A DNA stretch of 64,000 nucleotides, from NCBI RefSeq assembly GCF_000721495.1, contig NZ_JOHY01000009.1, forward strand, positions 62,001 through 126,000. Reading direction: 5' to 3'. The notes below the pieces were generated by a model that saw only the letters and a list, made by a program, of their open reading frames with translations, was not told the DNA's origin and ran no database searches. The first letter of the stretch is position 1, and every line of letters begins with the position of its first letter. Source of the stretch: Streptomyces sp. NRRL F-5123 (GTDB lineage: Bacteria > Actinomycetota > Actinomycetes > Streptomycetales > Streptomycetaceae). A program made the translations under genes and the position numbers. Positions 8,611 through 16,339 of this stretch are shown here, piece by piece.

Positions 8611-9962
8611 CAGCGCGCCGCCTTCTGCGCGGCCGCGCCGCCCATGGTGCTGGTGTGCGCGAGGTCGTCGGGGCCGCCCTCGCGCAGGGTGCGGGTGACG
8701 GCCGCCTCGGTCGCGGCGAGCAGCCGGTCCACGTCGTCGTCGGTGTGGGCGTAGGAGATGTGGCTGCGCTTGAGGTTGAGCGGCAGCTCGAAGATGCCGT
8801 GGTCGACGAGGTTGCGGCGGTAGCCGACGAAGAGGGCCGTGTCGTTGGCGAGCAGGTCGTCGTACGTGAGCGGCGCGGGGCCGGGCATGAAGTAGCTCAC
8901 GAAGACCGAGCCGTAGCCGGTGACGACCGCGGGCACACCCAACCGGCGGTAGAGCGCGTCCAGTTCGGTGCGCACCCGGTCGCCGAGCCGGAAGACGTGC
9001 TCGTGCACGGGCTCCTCGCGCAGCTTGCGCAGGGTGGCGAGCGCGGCGGCCACGGTGGCCGGATGGCCGTTGTAGGTGCCGGCGAAGAAGACGGGGCCGC
9101 CGGGGCGGCTGCTGAAGTGCTGCATGAGGTCGGCCCGGCCGCCCAGGGCCCCGAGCGGGGCGCCGTTGGCGATGGCCTTGCCGAGGGTGGTGAGGTCCGG
9201 GGTGACGCCGGCGATCGACTGGTAGCCGCCGAGGGCGTGCCGGAAGCCGGTGATGACCTCGTCGAAGACCAGGACGCTGCCGGCCCTGGTGCACTCCTCG
9301 CGCAGGGTGCGCAGGAACTCGTCGGTGGGCAGCAGCGCCCCGACGTTGTGCGGGACGGGCTCGACGATGACCGCGGCGATGTCGGCGCCGTGCTCGGCGA
9401 ACGCCTGCCGCACGCCTGCCGGGTCGTTGAAGCGCAGCACCAGCGTGGCGTCCAGCACCTCGGGCAGGATCCCGGTGGACGTCGGGTCGTGCCGGCCGAC
9501 CCGGTCGGGCGCGGAGATGACGTTGAGGCTCACCGCGTCGTGCCAGCCGTGGTAGCAGCCCTGGAACTTGACGACCAGCCGCCGCCCGGTCACCGCGCGG
9601 GCCAGCCGCAGTGCGTGGAAGGTGGCCTCGCTGCCGGTGCTGGTGAGCAGCACCTGCTCCACGGAGGGGATCAGCTCCACGAGCTGCTCGGCGAGCAGGA
9701 CCTCGCCCTCGGTCACCGCCACGCCGGTCAGGCCCAGGCTCTGGCCGGCCGCGGCGGTCGCCGCGGCGACGTCCGGGTCGTTGTGGCCGAGCAGCGGCGG
9801 CCCGAAGGCGGCGTGGTAGTCGGTGAACTCCCGGCCTTCCGCGTCCCAGAACCGGGAGCCCTCGGTGCGGGTGACGACCAGACCGGTGAGGCCGGGAATG
9901 CTGCGCTGGCCGCTGTTGACCCCGCCCGGTATCACCTGGCGGGCCCGCTCGGCGAGCGTCAT
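8610..9962 (-). CDS. Class III PLP-dependent aminotransferase, glutamate-1-semialdehyde aminomutase-like
   Basis: The 450-aa protein begins like a HemL-family enzyme (RARQVIPGGVNSGQR) and has the PLP-binding Asp in FDEVITGFR (Asp234), the Schiff-base Lys262 (TLGKAIANGAPLGALGG) and the YHGWHD motif near residue 137. It lies in a carbohydrate operon with no tetrapyrrole genes, so a haem role is unlikely. Transamination or isomerisation of an amino-sugar-derived aldehyde or keto acid is a reasonable alternative. It is the first gene of the leftward operon, with a good ribosome site (GAGGAG) 6 nt before the ATG. Confidence 0.8.
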   Translation of the reverse strand: MTLAERARQVIPGGVNSGQRSIPGLTGLVVTRTEGSRFWDAEGREFTDYHAAFGPPLLGHNDPDVAAATAAAGQSLGLTGVAVTEGEVLLAEQLVELIPSVEQVLLTSTGSEATFHALRLARAVTGRRLVVKFQGCYHGWHDAVSLNVISAPDRVGRHDPTSTGILPEVLDATLVLRFNDPAGVRQAFAEHGADIAAVIVEPVPHNVGALLPTDEFLRTLREECTRAGSVLVFDEVITGFRHALGGYQSIAGVTPDLTTLGKAIANGAPLGALGGRADLMQHFSSRPGGPVFFAGTYNGHPATVAAALATLRKLREEPVHEHVFRLGDRVRTELDALYRRLGVPAVVTGYGSVFVSYFMPGPAPLTYDDLLANDTALFVGYRRNLVDHGIFELPLNLKRSHISYAHTDDDVDRLLAATEAAVTRTLREGGPDDLAHTSTMGGAAAQKAAR

Positions 9963-10100
9963 GTGGTGCTCCTCGCGTCGATGCTGTGGGTGACGGTCTG
10001 GGCCCTGCCCGGCCCGGACCGCGGGGCCATCCGCCCGGCAAGTCGTCGCAGGAATCGTTCGCTGCGGTGCTGAGACGATGCAGAAACGATTTTCAAGAAC

Positions 10101-10123
10101 ACTGTTCCGAATATCAGAACAGT
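10101..10123. promoter_or_regulatory. Operator-like inverted repeat, site 1 (probable IclR-protein site)
   Basis: The arms ACTGTTC (10101-10107) and GAACAGT (10117-10123) are perfect inverted repeats separated by 9 nt. An additional GAACA half-site abuts on the left (10097-10101), making the 11-bp palindrome GAACACTGTTC. The site lies between the divergent aminotransferase and iclR genes, 139 bp before the aminotransferase start. Confidence 0.6.
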
Positions 10124-10167
10124 ACGGATCCTAGGTCGGTGAAACCGCGCCGGTCAAGGGGTGTTGA

Positions 10168-11055
10168 GTGGTAAAGTGTTTTGATATGCAGAACAGTGGT
10201 GCGAACGCACCCGACAGCAGCACCGGCAGCGCGCTCGGCGACGGACCCGCCCGGGGCCCGGAGCCCGACCCGAAGTACCTGGTCAAGACCGTCGCCCGAG
10301 CCGCCGAAGTGCTGGAGGTGCTGGCCGCCGGCGGCCCCGGGGCAGGACTGAGCGTCACCGAGGTCGCCCAGCGGGCCGGGGTCTCCAAGAGCGCCGCCTT
10401 CGGACTGCTCCAGACGCTGCGCCACTACGGGCTGGTCGCCGACGAGGGCGAGGGCATGAACCGCCGCTACCGCCTGGGCATGGCCCTGGCCCGGCTCGGC
10501 GACCGCGCCCAGGCCCAGATCTCGCTGCGCGGCGTCGCCCGCCCGCTGCTGGTCGAGCTCACCGCGGTCACCGGCATGGCCTCCCGCGTCGCCGTACCGC
10601 AGGACGGCCAGGCGGTCATCATCGACCAGGTCGACACCAACGGCGGCCTGCGCCTCGATCTGCGGATGGGCGCCCGCGAACTGCCGCACTGCACGGGCAT
10701 CGGCAAGGCCCTGCTGGCCGCGATGCCCGAGCCGCAGGCCCGCGAGCTGGTCGCCCGCACCGGGCTGCCGCGCCGCACCTCGCGCACCATCACCGACGAG
10801 GCCACGCTCTTCCAGCACCTCGCCGACGTCCGCGCCACCGGCTACGCGCTGGACGACGAGGAGGACGCCGACGGGATCTTCTGCATCGGCAGCGTCGTAC
10901 GGGACCACCGCGGCGACTGCGCCGGAGCGATCAGCATCACCGGTCTGAAGCTGGACCTGCCCGGCTGGCGCTTCCGCGAACTCGGCCTCCAGGTAAGGGA
11001 TGCGGCCGACCGGATCAGCCTCAGCCTCGGCTTCGGCGCCCCCGCCGGAGCGTGA
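10168..11055 (+). CDS. IclR family transcriptional regulator
   Basis: The protein of 295 aa (289 if the ATG at 10186 is used) has an N-terminal winged helix (SVTEVAQRAGVSKSAAFGLL, with recognition helix) and a C-terminal IclR effector domain (about residues 115-285). I favour the GTG at 10168 because AAGGGG lies 7 nt upstream; the ATG at 10186 has no clear ribosome site. IclR proteins of this kind sense small organic acids or sugar acids. It sits between the two arms of the catabolic locus with operator-like repeats beside and over its start, so it is the likely local regulator and probably represses itself. Confidence 0.85.
   Translation: MVKCFDMQNSGANAPDSSTGSALGDGPARGPEPDPKYLVKTVARAAEVLEVLAAGGPGAGLSVTEVAQRAGVSKSAAFGLLQTLRHYGLVADEGEGMNRRYRLGMALARLGDRAQAQISLRGVARPLLVELTAVTGMASRVAVPQDGQAVIIDQVDTNGGLRLDLRMGARELPHCTGIGKALLAAMPEPQARELVARTGLPRRTSRTITDEATLFQHLADVRATGYALDDEEDADGIFCIGSVVRDHRGDCAGAISITGLKLDLPGWRFRELGLQVRDAADRISLSLGFGAPAGA
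10175..10197. promoter_or_regulatory. Operator-like repeat, site 2, overlapping the iclR start region
   Basis: This 23-bp stretch matches site 1 at 16 of 23 positions and repeats its right arm exactly (CAGAACAGT at 10189-10197). Its left arm is degenerate (AGTGTTTTG). It covers the two candidate start codons of the iclR gene, which would suit autorepression. The two sites start 74 bp apart. Confidence 0.45.
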
Positions 11056-11072
11056 TCCGCCGCGGCAGGGGC

Positions 11073-11102
11073 TTGACCGGAGCGCGGAACCAGGCCTAAC
11101 GT
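11073..11102 (+). promoter_or_regulatory. Candidate sigma70-type promoter for beta-helix gene copy 2
   Basis: TTGACC (11073-11078) and TAACGT (11097-11102) are separated by 18 nt, fitting the -35/-10 consensus of actinomycete housekeeping promoters. It lies 148 bp before the GTG of the beta-helix gene and just after iclR stops, suggesting independent transcription. Confidence 0.45.
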
Positions 11103-11249
11103 CTCCGCTCATCGACCGGTGCCGCGCTCGCACCCTGCCTCTGGTCAGCGCTTTTACCCCGCACCCGGCCGATACGGCCATCCGTCCGACGACAAGCGTC
11201 ACGGGATTCGTCCTCGCCCTTAGGCCCACCGAAGGCGGAGGCACCCCCC

Positions 11250-13490
11250 GTGAACCACACTCCTGGCTCCGTGCCGGGCACCGACAGACCGACCCGCACC
11301 ACCCCCGGCCCGCGCCCCGACTCCTCCCGCCGCAGCCTGCTGCGCACCGGCGGCATCGGGGGCCTGCTGGTCGCCGCGACCGGCACCGCGGTCGCCGCCG
11401 GCTCCGGCACCGCGCACGCCGACAGCGCCCCGAAGAGCGCCCCGCTGACCGCGGGCACCGTGGCCGCGCTGCTGGCCCTCGACCCGAAGCAGCTCGCCGA
11501 CGGCGCGCTCGCCCTGGTCGCCGGCTACCGCACGCCCGGCGACGGCGGCGGCATGGTCGCCCGCTGGGACGCCGCCGCGACGGCCGGCGCCAACGGCGGC
11601 ACGGTCCTGGCCCCGGGCAAGGCGGACCAGACGGCCAAGGGACGCTGGCTCATGGTCCACGACGGTGTCCTGGACTTCCGCCAGTTCGGCCTGTTCGACG
11701 GCTCCGCCCCGGCCGACGCGGCGCTGGACGCCATGATGGACGACCCCGCGGTGCACCGGATCGAGGCGCACACGGACCTGAACTTCACCAAGCGCCACAC
11801 CTTCTCCCGCTCCCTGATCGAGCTGGACTTCGGCGGCAACCGGGTCACCACCACGGGGATCGAGAAGAACGCCTACAACAACCCCTTCGGCGCCGTCCTG
11901 TACTTCCTGGGCAAGGTCACCGACACCACGGTCAGGTCGAAGCTGTCCGCCGCGATGCCCGACCTCGCGGACGTCTTCGAGGTCCCCGACTCCAAGGCCT
12001 TCGCCCTGGGCCAGTGGTGGAGCGTGGAGATCGACGCCGCACCGGGGACGGGCCTGTACGAGAAGGAGGTGCAAAAGCTCGTCCAGGTCACCGAGATCGT
12101 GGACGACACGCACATCCGGGTGAACTACAAGATCGGCTGGGACCTGGCCGCCGGGCGCACCTTCACCTGGACCCGCGTCGAGCCGGTCGAGCGCGTGCAC
12201 GTGCGCAACATGGTCTTCGAGGGCGTGCCGGGCGTCGCCGACAACGACACCGAGACCGGCTCGCACCCGATCGCGTACGAGTACGCCGTCTCCTGCGACG
12301 TGTCCGGCATCGACGCCACCGGCACCTTCTGGCCGGTGGTGATGCGCCGCTGGTGCACGTACTTCCGCACCTCCGAGTGCCAGTTGAAGAACCCGGCCTC
12401 GGTCACGTACGGCGGAGCCGGCTACCTCACCCAGCAGATCTACTGCCTGTACGGGCACGTCGAGGACTGCCACGTCGCCAACGCCCGGCACCTCAACGAC
12501 TGGACGGCCTCGGCGTACGGCTACGTCACCAACTGCCACGGCGACGGCGACGACCAGGGCCCCTTCGTCACGCACGGCCAGTTCGAGCACGACCTCACCT
12601 TCACCGGCAACTCCGGCCTGATGACCTTCGCCAACTCCGGCGCGGCCTGGGGCGGCGCGGCCAAGCGCGTCACGGTGCGGCGGCACGCCTGCTCGTGGTT
12701 CGTGGCCCGGACGAACGTCACCGACCTGACGCTGGAGGACATGCTCGTCATCGGCAACGCCCAGCCCGGCTCCGGGATGATCTGGGTCAACGCCGACGGC
12801 GCCCAGCTGCGCGGCTGCGTCGCGTCCGGCCCGCTGGTCGTGTCGCAGTCCTCGCACCGCTCGCAGCGGCCCACCGTGATCGCCGACTCGGCCTTCACGC
12901 AGGGCAAGGCGTCCGAGGTCACCGCGGCCACCGTGAGCGCGGACGTGCACCTGCTGCGCGTCACGCTGGAGGGCCTGGACGGCGCGCAGTTCAACGGCAC
13001 CGGCAGCCTCGTCCTGGACCACTGCACCTTCGCCGGCGCGGGGGACGGCGCGGCGCCCAGCACGGTCGCGCACGCCGACACCGCCGTCCACGGCGGCACC
13101 TTCTCCGGCACCGGCCTGCGGCTGAACTCGGCCAAGGACCAGCGGCTGTGGATCGACGGCGGCGCCCGCTTCACCGGCGGCAACAGCGCCGCGGCCTACC
13201 TCGCCCGCGACACCGCGGGGCGCACCGTCACCTGGCAGCTGGACGGCGCCGACTTCCGTGCGCCCGACGCGAAGACCGCCCACATCCTGCTGACCGACGG
13301 TGTCAACCGCTACCGGGCGACCGGCACCGCCTTCACCGGCGGCAGCCTGCGGCTCGCGCCCGCCGCCTTCGCGGGCGCCGGCCACCTGCTGCACACCGGC
13401 TGCACCGAGGACGGCGTGGCGCGCACGGCCATGCCCGACGAGAGCGACCGCGTCAAGCACACCGCGGGCAACCTGCTGCTGCCTGCCTGA
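11250..13490 (+). CDS. Tat-secreted right-handed beta-helix enzyme (copy 2)
   Basis: The 746-aa protein starts at a GTG preceded by AAGGCGGAGG. Its Tat signal has the Arg pair at 27-28 (SSRRSLLRTGG), then a hydrophobic run and the cleavage-like AHADS. The mature protein matches copy 1 (3484-5718) along its whole length, keeping the blocks TVAALLALxP, YRxPGDGGG, GTFWPVxMRRWCT, YGGAGYLTQQIYCLYGHV, NCHGDGDD and THGQxEHDLxFxGNSGLM. The two probably cleave the same or related extracellular polymer. The conserved His, Asp and Glu residues of the central block are candidate catalytic groups. No classified lyase or hydrolase signature is recognised with certainty. Confidence 0.75.
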   Translation: MNHTPGSVPGTDRPTRTTPGPRPDSSRRSLLRTGGIGGLLVAATGTAVAAGSGTAHADSAPKSAPLTAGTVAALLALDPKQLADGALALVAGYRTPGDGGGMVARWDAAATAGANGGTVLAPGKADQTAKGRWLMVHDGVLDFRQFGLFDGSAPADAALDAMMDDPAVHRIEAHTDLNFTKRHTFSRSLIELDFGGNRVTTTGIEKNAYNNPFGAVLYFLGKVTDTTVRSKLSAAMPDLADVFEVPDSKAFALGQWWSVEIDAAPGTGLYEKEVQKLVQVTEIVDDTHIRVNYKIGWDLAAGRTFTWTRVEPVERVHVRNMVFEGVPGVADNDTETGSHPIAYEYAVSCDVSGIDATGTFWPVVMRRWCTYFRTSECQLKNPASVTYGGAGYLTQQIYCLYGHVEDCHVANARHLNDWTASAYGYVTNCHGDGDDQGPFVTHGQFEHDLTFTGNSGLMTFANSGAAWGGAAKRVTVRRHACSWFVARTNVTDLTLEDMLVIGNAQPGSGMIWVNADGAQLRGCVASGPLVVSQSSHRSQRPTVIADSAFTQGKASEVTAATVSADVHLLRVTLEGLDGAQFNGTGSLVLDHCTFAGAGDGAAPSTVAHADTAVHGGTFSGTGLRLNSAKDQRLWIDGGARFTGGNSAAAYLARDTAGRTVTWQLDGADFRAPDAKTAHILLTDGVNRYRATGTAFTGGSLRLAPAAFAGAGHLLHTGCTEDGVARTAMPDESDRVKHTAGNLLLPA

Positions 13491-13593
13491 CGGTCAGCGG
13501 CGCCGACCGTCAGCCGCCCTGACGTTCCGTGATCCTGATCGCCGGCGCCCCGGCATCCGCCCGGCTGACCGTCAGCGGCGCTGACGGTCAGCC
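13487..13593. repeat. Two long palindromes built from four CTGACSGTCAG units
   Basis: The 11-bp palindrome CTGAC-S-GTCAG occurs at 13487, 13503 (one mismatch), 13565 and 13581, each pair 16 bp apart. The second pair forms a perfect 15-bp inverted repeat with a 1-nt centre (13563-13593); the first pair forms a near-perfect one (13487-13516). The first overlaps the stop codon of the beta-helix gene. They may be operators for the downstream transport operon or RNA hairpins that end or stabilise transcripts. Confidence 0.7.
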
Positions 13594-13640
13594 GCACCAC
13601 CCGACCCCGCCCACCGCCCACCGCCCACCGTGAGGGAGAC

Positions 13641-14936
13641 ATGGCCACCGACCAGAGCAGCAGCGCCGCAGGGGACCGGCCCGTGCGGATCGCCCTCGTG
13701 GGCGCCGGCAACCGCGGGCTGACCTACGCCGCGTGGATCCACGGCCACCCCGAACGCGCCCGCGTCACCGCCGTCGCCGACCCGCGGCCCGAGGCGCGCG
13801 CCCTCGTCCCCGGCGCCACCGGGTACGACGGCTGGCGCGAGCTGCTCGCCGCCACCGCGGCGAACGGCGGACCGCTGGCCGACGGCGTGATCGTGGCCAC
13901 GCAGGACCGCGACCACGCCGAGCCGGTGCTCGCCCTCGCCGAGGCCGGCTACGCGATCATGACCGAGAAGCCGCTCGCCCCGACCGAGGCCGAGTGCCGG
14001 GCCATCGTGGAGGGCGTCGAGGCGACGGGCGTGCCTTTCGCCGTCTGCCACGTCATGCGCTACACGCCCTACACCGACCTGGTGAAGAGCGTCGTGGACA
14101 GCGGCGTGCTCGGCACGGTCACCGGCCTGGACCACCTGGAGCCGGTCGGCTGGTGGCACTACGCGCACTCCTACGTCCGCGGGCCGTGGCGCCGCGAGGA
14201 CCGGTCCTCGCCGATGATCCTCGCCAAGTCCTGCCACGACCTGGACTGGATCGCGTACGTCACCGGCCGCCGGATCGAGACGGTCGCGAGCTTCGGCTCG
14301 CTCCAGCACTTCCGGCCCGAGAACGCCCCCGCGGACGCCGGCGACAACTGCCTGTCCTGCGCGGCCGAACCGGGCTGCCCCTACTCCGCGCCCAAGCTCT
14401 ACTACCCGGCGCTGCGCCGCACCGGCGGCGCCTGGCCCATCGACCACGTCACCTCCCGCGCCACCGGCCCGGACGACGAGGCCGTCCTCACCGAGGCGCT
14501 GCGCACCGGCCCCTACGGGCGGTGCGTCTACCGTTCCGACAACGACGTGGTGGACAACCAGGTCGTCGCGATGAAGCTGTCCGGCGGCGCCACCGCCGTC
14601 TTCACGATGACCGCCTTCACCGAGCAGACCCACCGGCAGACCCGGATCTTCGGCAGCCACGGCTGGCTGCGCGGCGACGGCGAGCGCGTCGTCGTCCACG
14701 ACTTCCGGGACGACTCCACGGTGGTCCGCGACATCGGCGACCTCGGCTCCAACGCCGCGGACGGCCACGGCGGCGGCGACACCGCCCTCGTCGAGGCCTT
14801 CGTCACCGCGCTCGCCACCGGCGACCGCTCCCACATCCGCTCCGGCCCCGCCGACTCGCTCGGCAGCCACCTCGCGGCCTTCGCCGCCGAGCGCTCCCGG
14901 CACCACGGCACCGTCGAGAACGTGCCGTCCCGCTGA
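13641..14936 (+). CDS. Gfo/Idh/MocA family NAD(P)-dependent oxidoreductase with Cys cluster
   Basis: The 431-aa protein has an N-terminal Rossmann fold (IALVGAGNRGLTYA), the signature EKPLAPT (Lys in the EKP motif) and KSCHDLDW in the catalytic region. Between the two domains it carries Cys237, Cys240 and Cys246 (CLSCAAEPGCPYSAPKLYY), a cluster that could bind a metal and is seen in one branch of the family. Such enzymes oxidise or epimerise sugars, inositols or their derivatives. A strong GAGGGAGA ribosome site precedes the ATG. It leads the importer operon. Confidence 0.85.
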   Translation: MATDQSSSAAGDRPVRIALVGAGNRGLTYAAWIHGHPERARVTAVADPRPEARALVPGATGYDGWRELLAATAANGGPLADGVIVATQDRDHAEPVLALAEAGYAIMTEKPLAPTEAECRAIVEGVEATGVPFAVCHVMRYTPYTDLVKSVVDSGVLGTVTGLDHLEPVGWWHYAHSYVRGPWRREDRSSPMILAKSCHDLDWIAYVTGRRIETVASFGSLQHFRPENAPADAGDNCLSCAAEPGCPYSAPKLYYPALRRTGGAWPIDHVTSRATGPDDEAVLTEALRTGPYGRCVYRSDNDVVDNQVVAMKLSGGATAVFTMTAFTEQTHRQTRIFGSHGWLRGDGERVVVHDFRDDSTVVRDIGDLGSNAADGHGGGDTALVEAFVTALATGDRSHIRSGPADSLGSHLAAFAAERSRHHGTVENVPSR

Positions 14937-15004
14937 GCGCGCCCCTCCAGGACATGAACGAGAACCACCCGCACCCGACAGCCCTTCCGAAAGCGAGACA
15001 CCCC

Positions 15005-16258
15005 GTGAGACGCCGCACCACCGCCGCCATCGCCACCGCCGCCGCCCTGTGCGCCACCGCCGCCCTCGCCGGATGCGGCTCCGGCAGCGGCTCCGGCTCG
15101 TCCTCGAAGAAGACCGTCAACACCTGGGTCTACCCGGTGATCAACGACCCGAAGGCCAACGACGCCTACTGGGACGGCCTGGTCAAGGGCTTCGAGAAGG
15201 CCAACCCCGGCATCACCGTGAAGGTCTCCACCTACCCCTGGGCCAACCGCGACACCGCCCTGACCACCGCGCTCGCGGCCGGCAAGGGCCCGGACGTGGC
15301 GTACCTGATCCCCGACCAGCTCCCCGCCTACCAGCGCAACCTGATACCCGCGGACCAGTGGATGACGGCGCAGGACAGGTCGGCACTGCGCCCCTCCGCG
15401 CTCAAGGCCGTGACCGTCGACGGCAAGCCGTACGCGGCTCCCGTGCTGATGTCGACCTACCCGATGCTGTGCGACAAGAAGGTCTTCGACGCGATCGGCG
15501 AGACCTCCTACCCCACCACCTGGGACCAGCTGGCCGCCCTCGCGCCGAAGCTCAAGGCCAAGGGCTTCTACGCCACCAGCTACAGCGGCGACACCACCGC
15601 GACGCTCAACATGACCTTCTACCCGCTGCTGTGGCAGGCCGGCGGTGACGTCTTCTCCTCCGACGGCACCAAGGCCGCCTTCAACAGCGACGCCGGCGTC
15701 AAGGCGCTGACCTGGCTCAAGACCTTCGTCGACAACGGCTGGACGCCCAAGGACCTGATCACCACCACCCCGCAGATCGAGCAGACGGACCTGGCGAAGA
15801 ACAAGGTGGCCTGCACCTGGCAGAACACCGCCGCCGAGGTCGAGCCGTTCTGGGGCAAGGACAACATCGTGGTCGGCCCGGCGCTGACCGGTCGGAGCGC
15901 GGCCGCGTACGGCACCGTCGGCACGCTGGCGATGTTCAAGAGCGCCAACAAGGACGCGGCCGGCAAGTGGATCTCGTACGTCACCCAGCCGGCGAACTCC
16001 GCGGGGCTGCAGAAGCCCGGCGGCTACTTCCCGCCGCGCACCGACGCCACCCCGCTCTACCCCGGTGACCAGCACCAGGAGGCCACCGAGAAGGTGCTGG
16101 AGAGCACCGACGTCGGCCCGCTCAACAAGGCCTCGCGCGACGTGATGGGCGTGCTCGCCCCGCAACTGCAGGCCGCGCTGCTCGGCAAGAGCAGCCCGAA
16201 GAAGGCGCTGGACGACGCGGCACAGGCCGCCGACCAGATCATCGCCCGCAAGCGCTGA
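15005..16258 (+). CDS. ABC transporter sugar-binding lipoprotein (family 1 SBP)
   Basis: I choose the GTG at 15005 (417 aa), which gives a typical lipoprotein signal: Arg-rich tip, hydrophobic core and the lipobox LAGC at residues 21-24, followed by a Gly/Ser linker. An ATG at 14954 would add 17 unusual residues before this signal. The mature part is a family 1 extracellular solute-binding protein (about 390 aa, YWDGLVKGFEKANPGI near the start). It captures the saccharide for the two permeases encoded next. The ATPase is missing from the cluster, as is common in streptomycetes, where a shared MsiK-type ATPase serves many CUT1 systems. Confidence 0.88.
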   Translation: MRRRTTAAIATAAALCATAALAGCGSGSGSGSSSKKTVNTWVYPVINDPKANDAYWDGLVKGFEKANPGITVKVSTYPWANRDTALTTALAAGKGPDVAYLIPDQLPAYQRNLIPADQWMTAQDRSALRPSALKAVTVDGKPYAAPVLMSTYPMLCDKKVFDAIGETSYPTTWDQLAALAPKLKAKGFYATSYSGDTTATLNMTFYPLLWQAGGDVFSSDGTKAAFNSDAGVKALTWLKTFVDNGWTPKDLITTTPQIEQTDLAKNKVACTWQNTAAEVEPFWGKDNIVVGPALTGRSAAAYGTVGTLAMFKSANKDAAGKWISYVTQPANSAGLQKPGGYFPPRTDATPLYPGDQHQEATEKVLESTDVGPLNKASRDVMGVLAPQLQAALLGKSSPKKALDDAAQAADQIIARKR

Positions 16259-16339
16259 GCCCCCGCCGGCCCGCGGCGCCGGAAGCCCCGTCTCCCGAAC
16301 CGTCCCGACTCCCGAATCCCGACTCCCGAAGGAGGTCCC

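Noticed and set aside
9963..10041. Longer start for the leftward operon with a frame from 10041
   Set aside because: That frame is not the one of the aminotransferase; the ATG at 9962 has a GAGGAG site and the expected family N-terminus.
11220..13460. Minus-strand open frame opposite beta-helix copy 2
   Set aside because: The plus strand has a Tat signal and full homology to copy 1; the minus frame is low-complexity.
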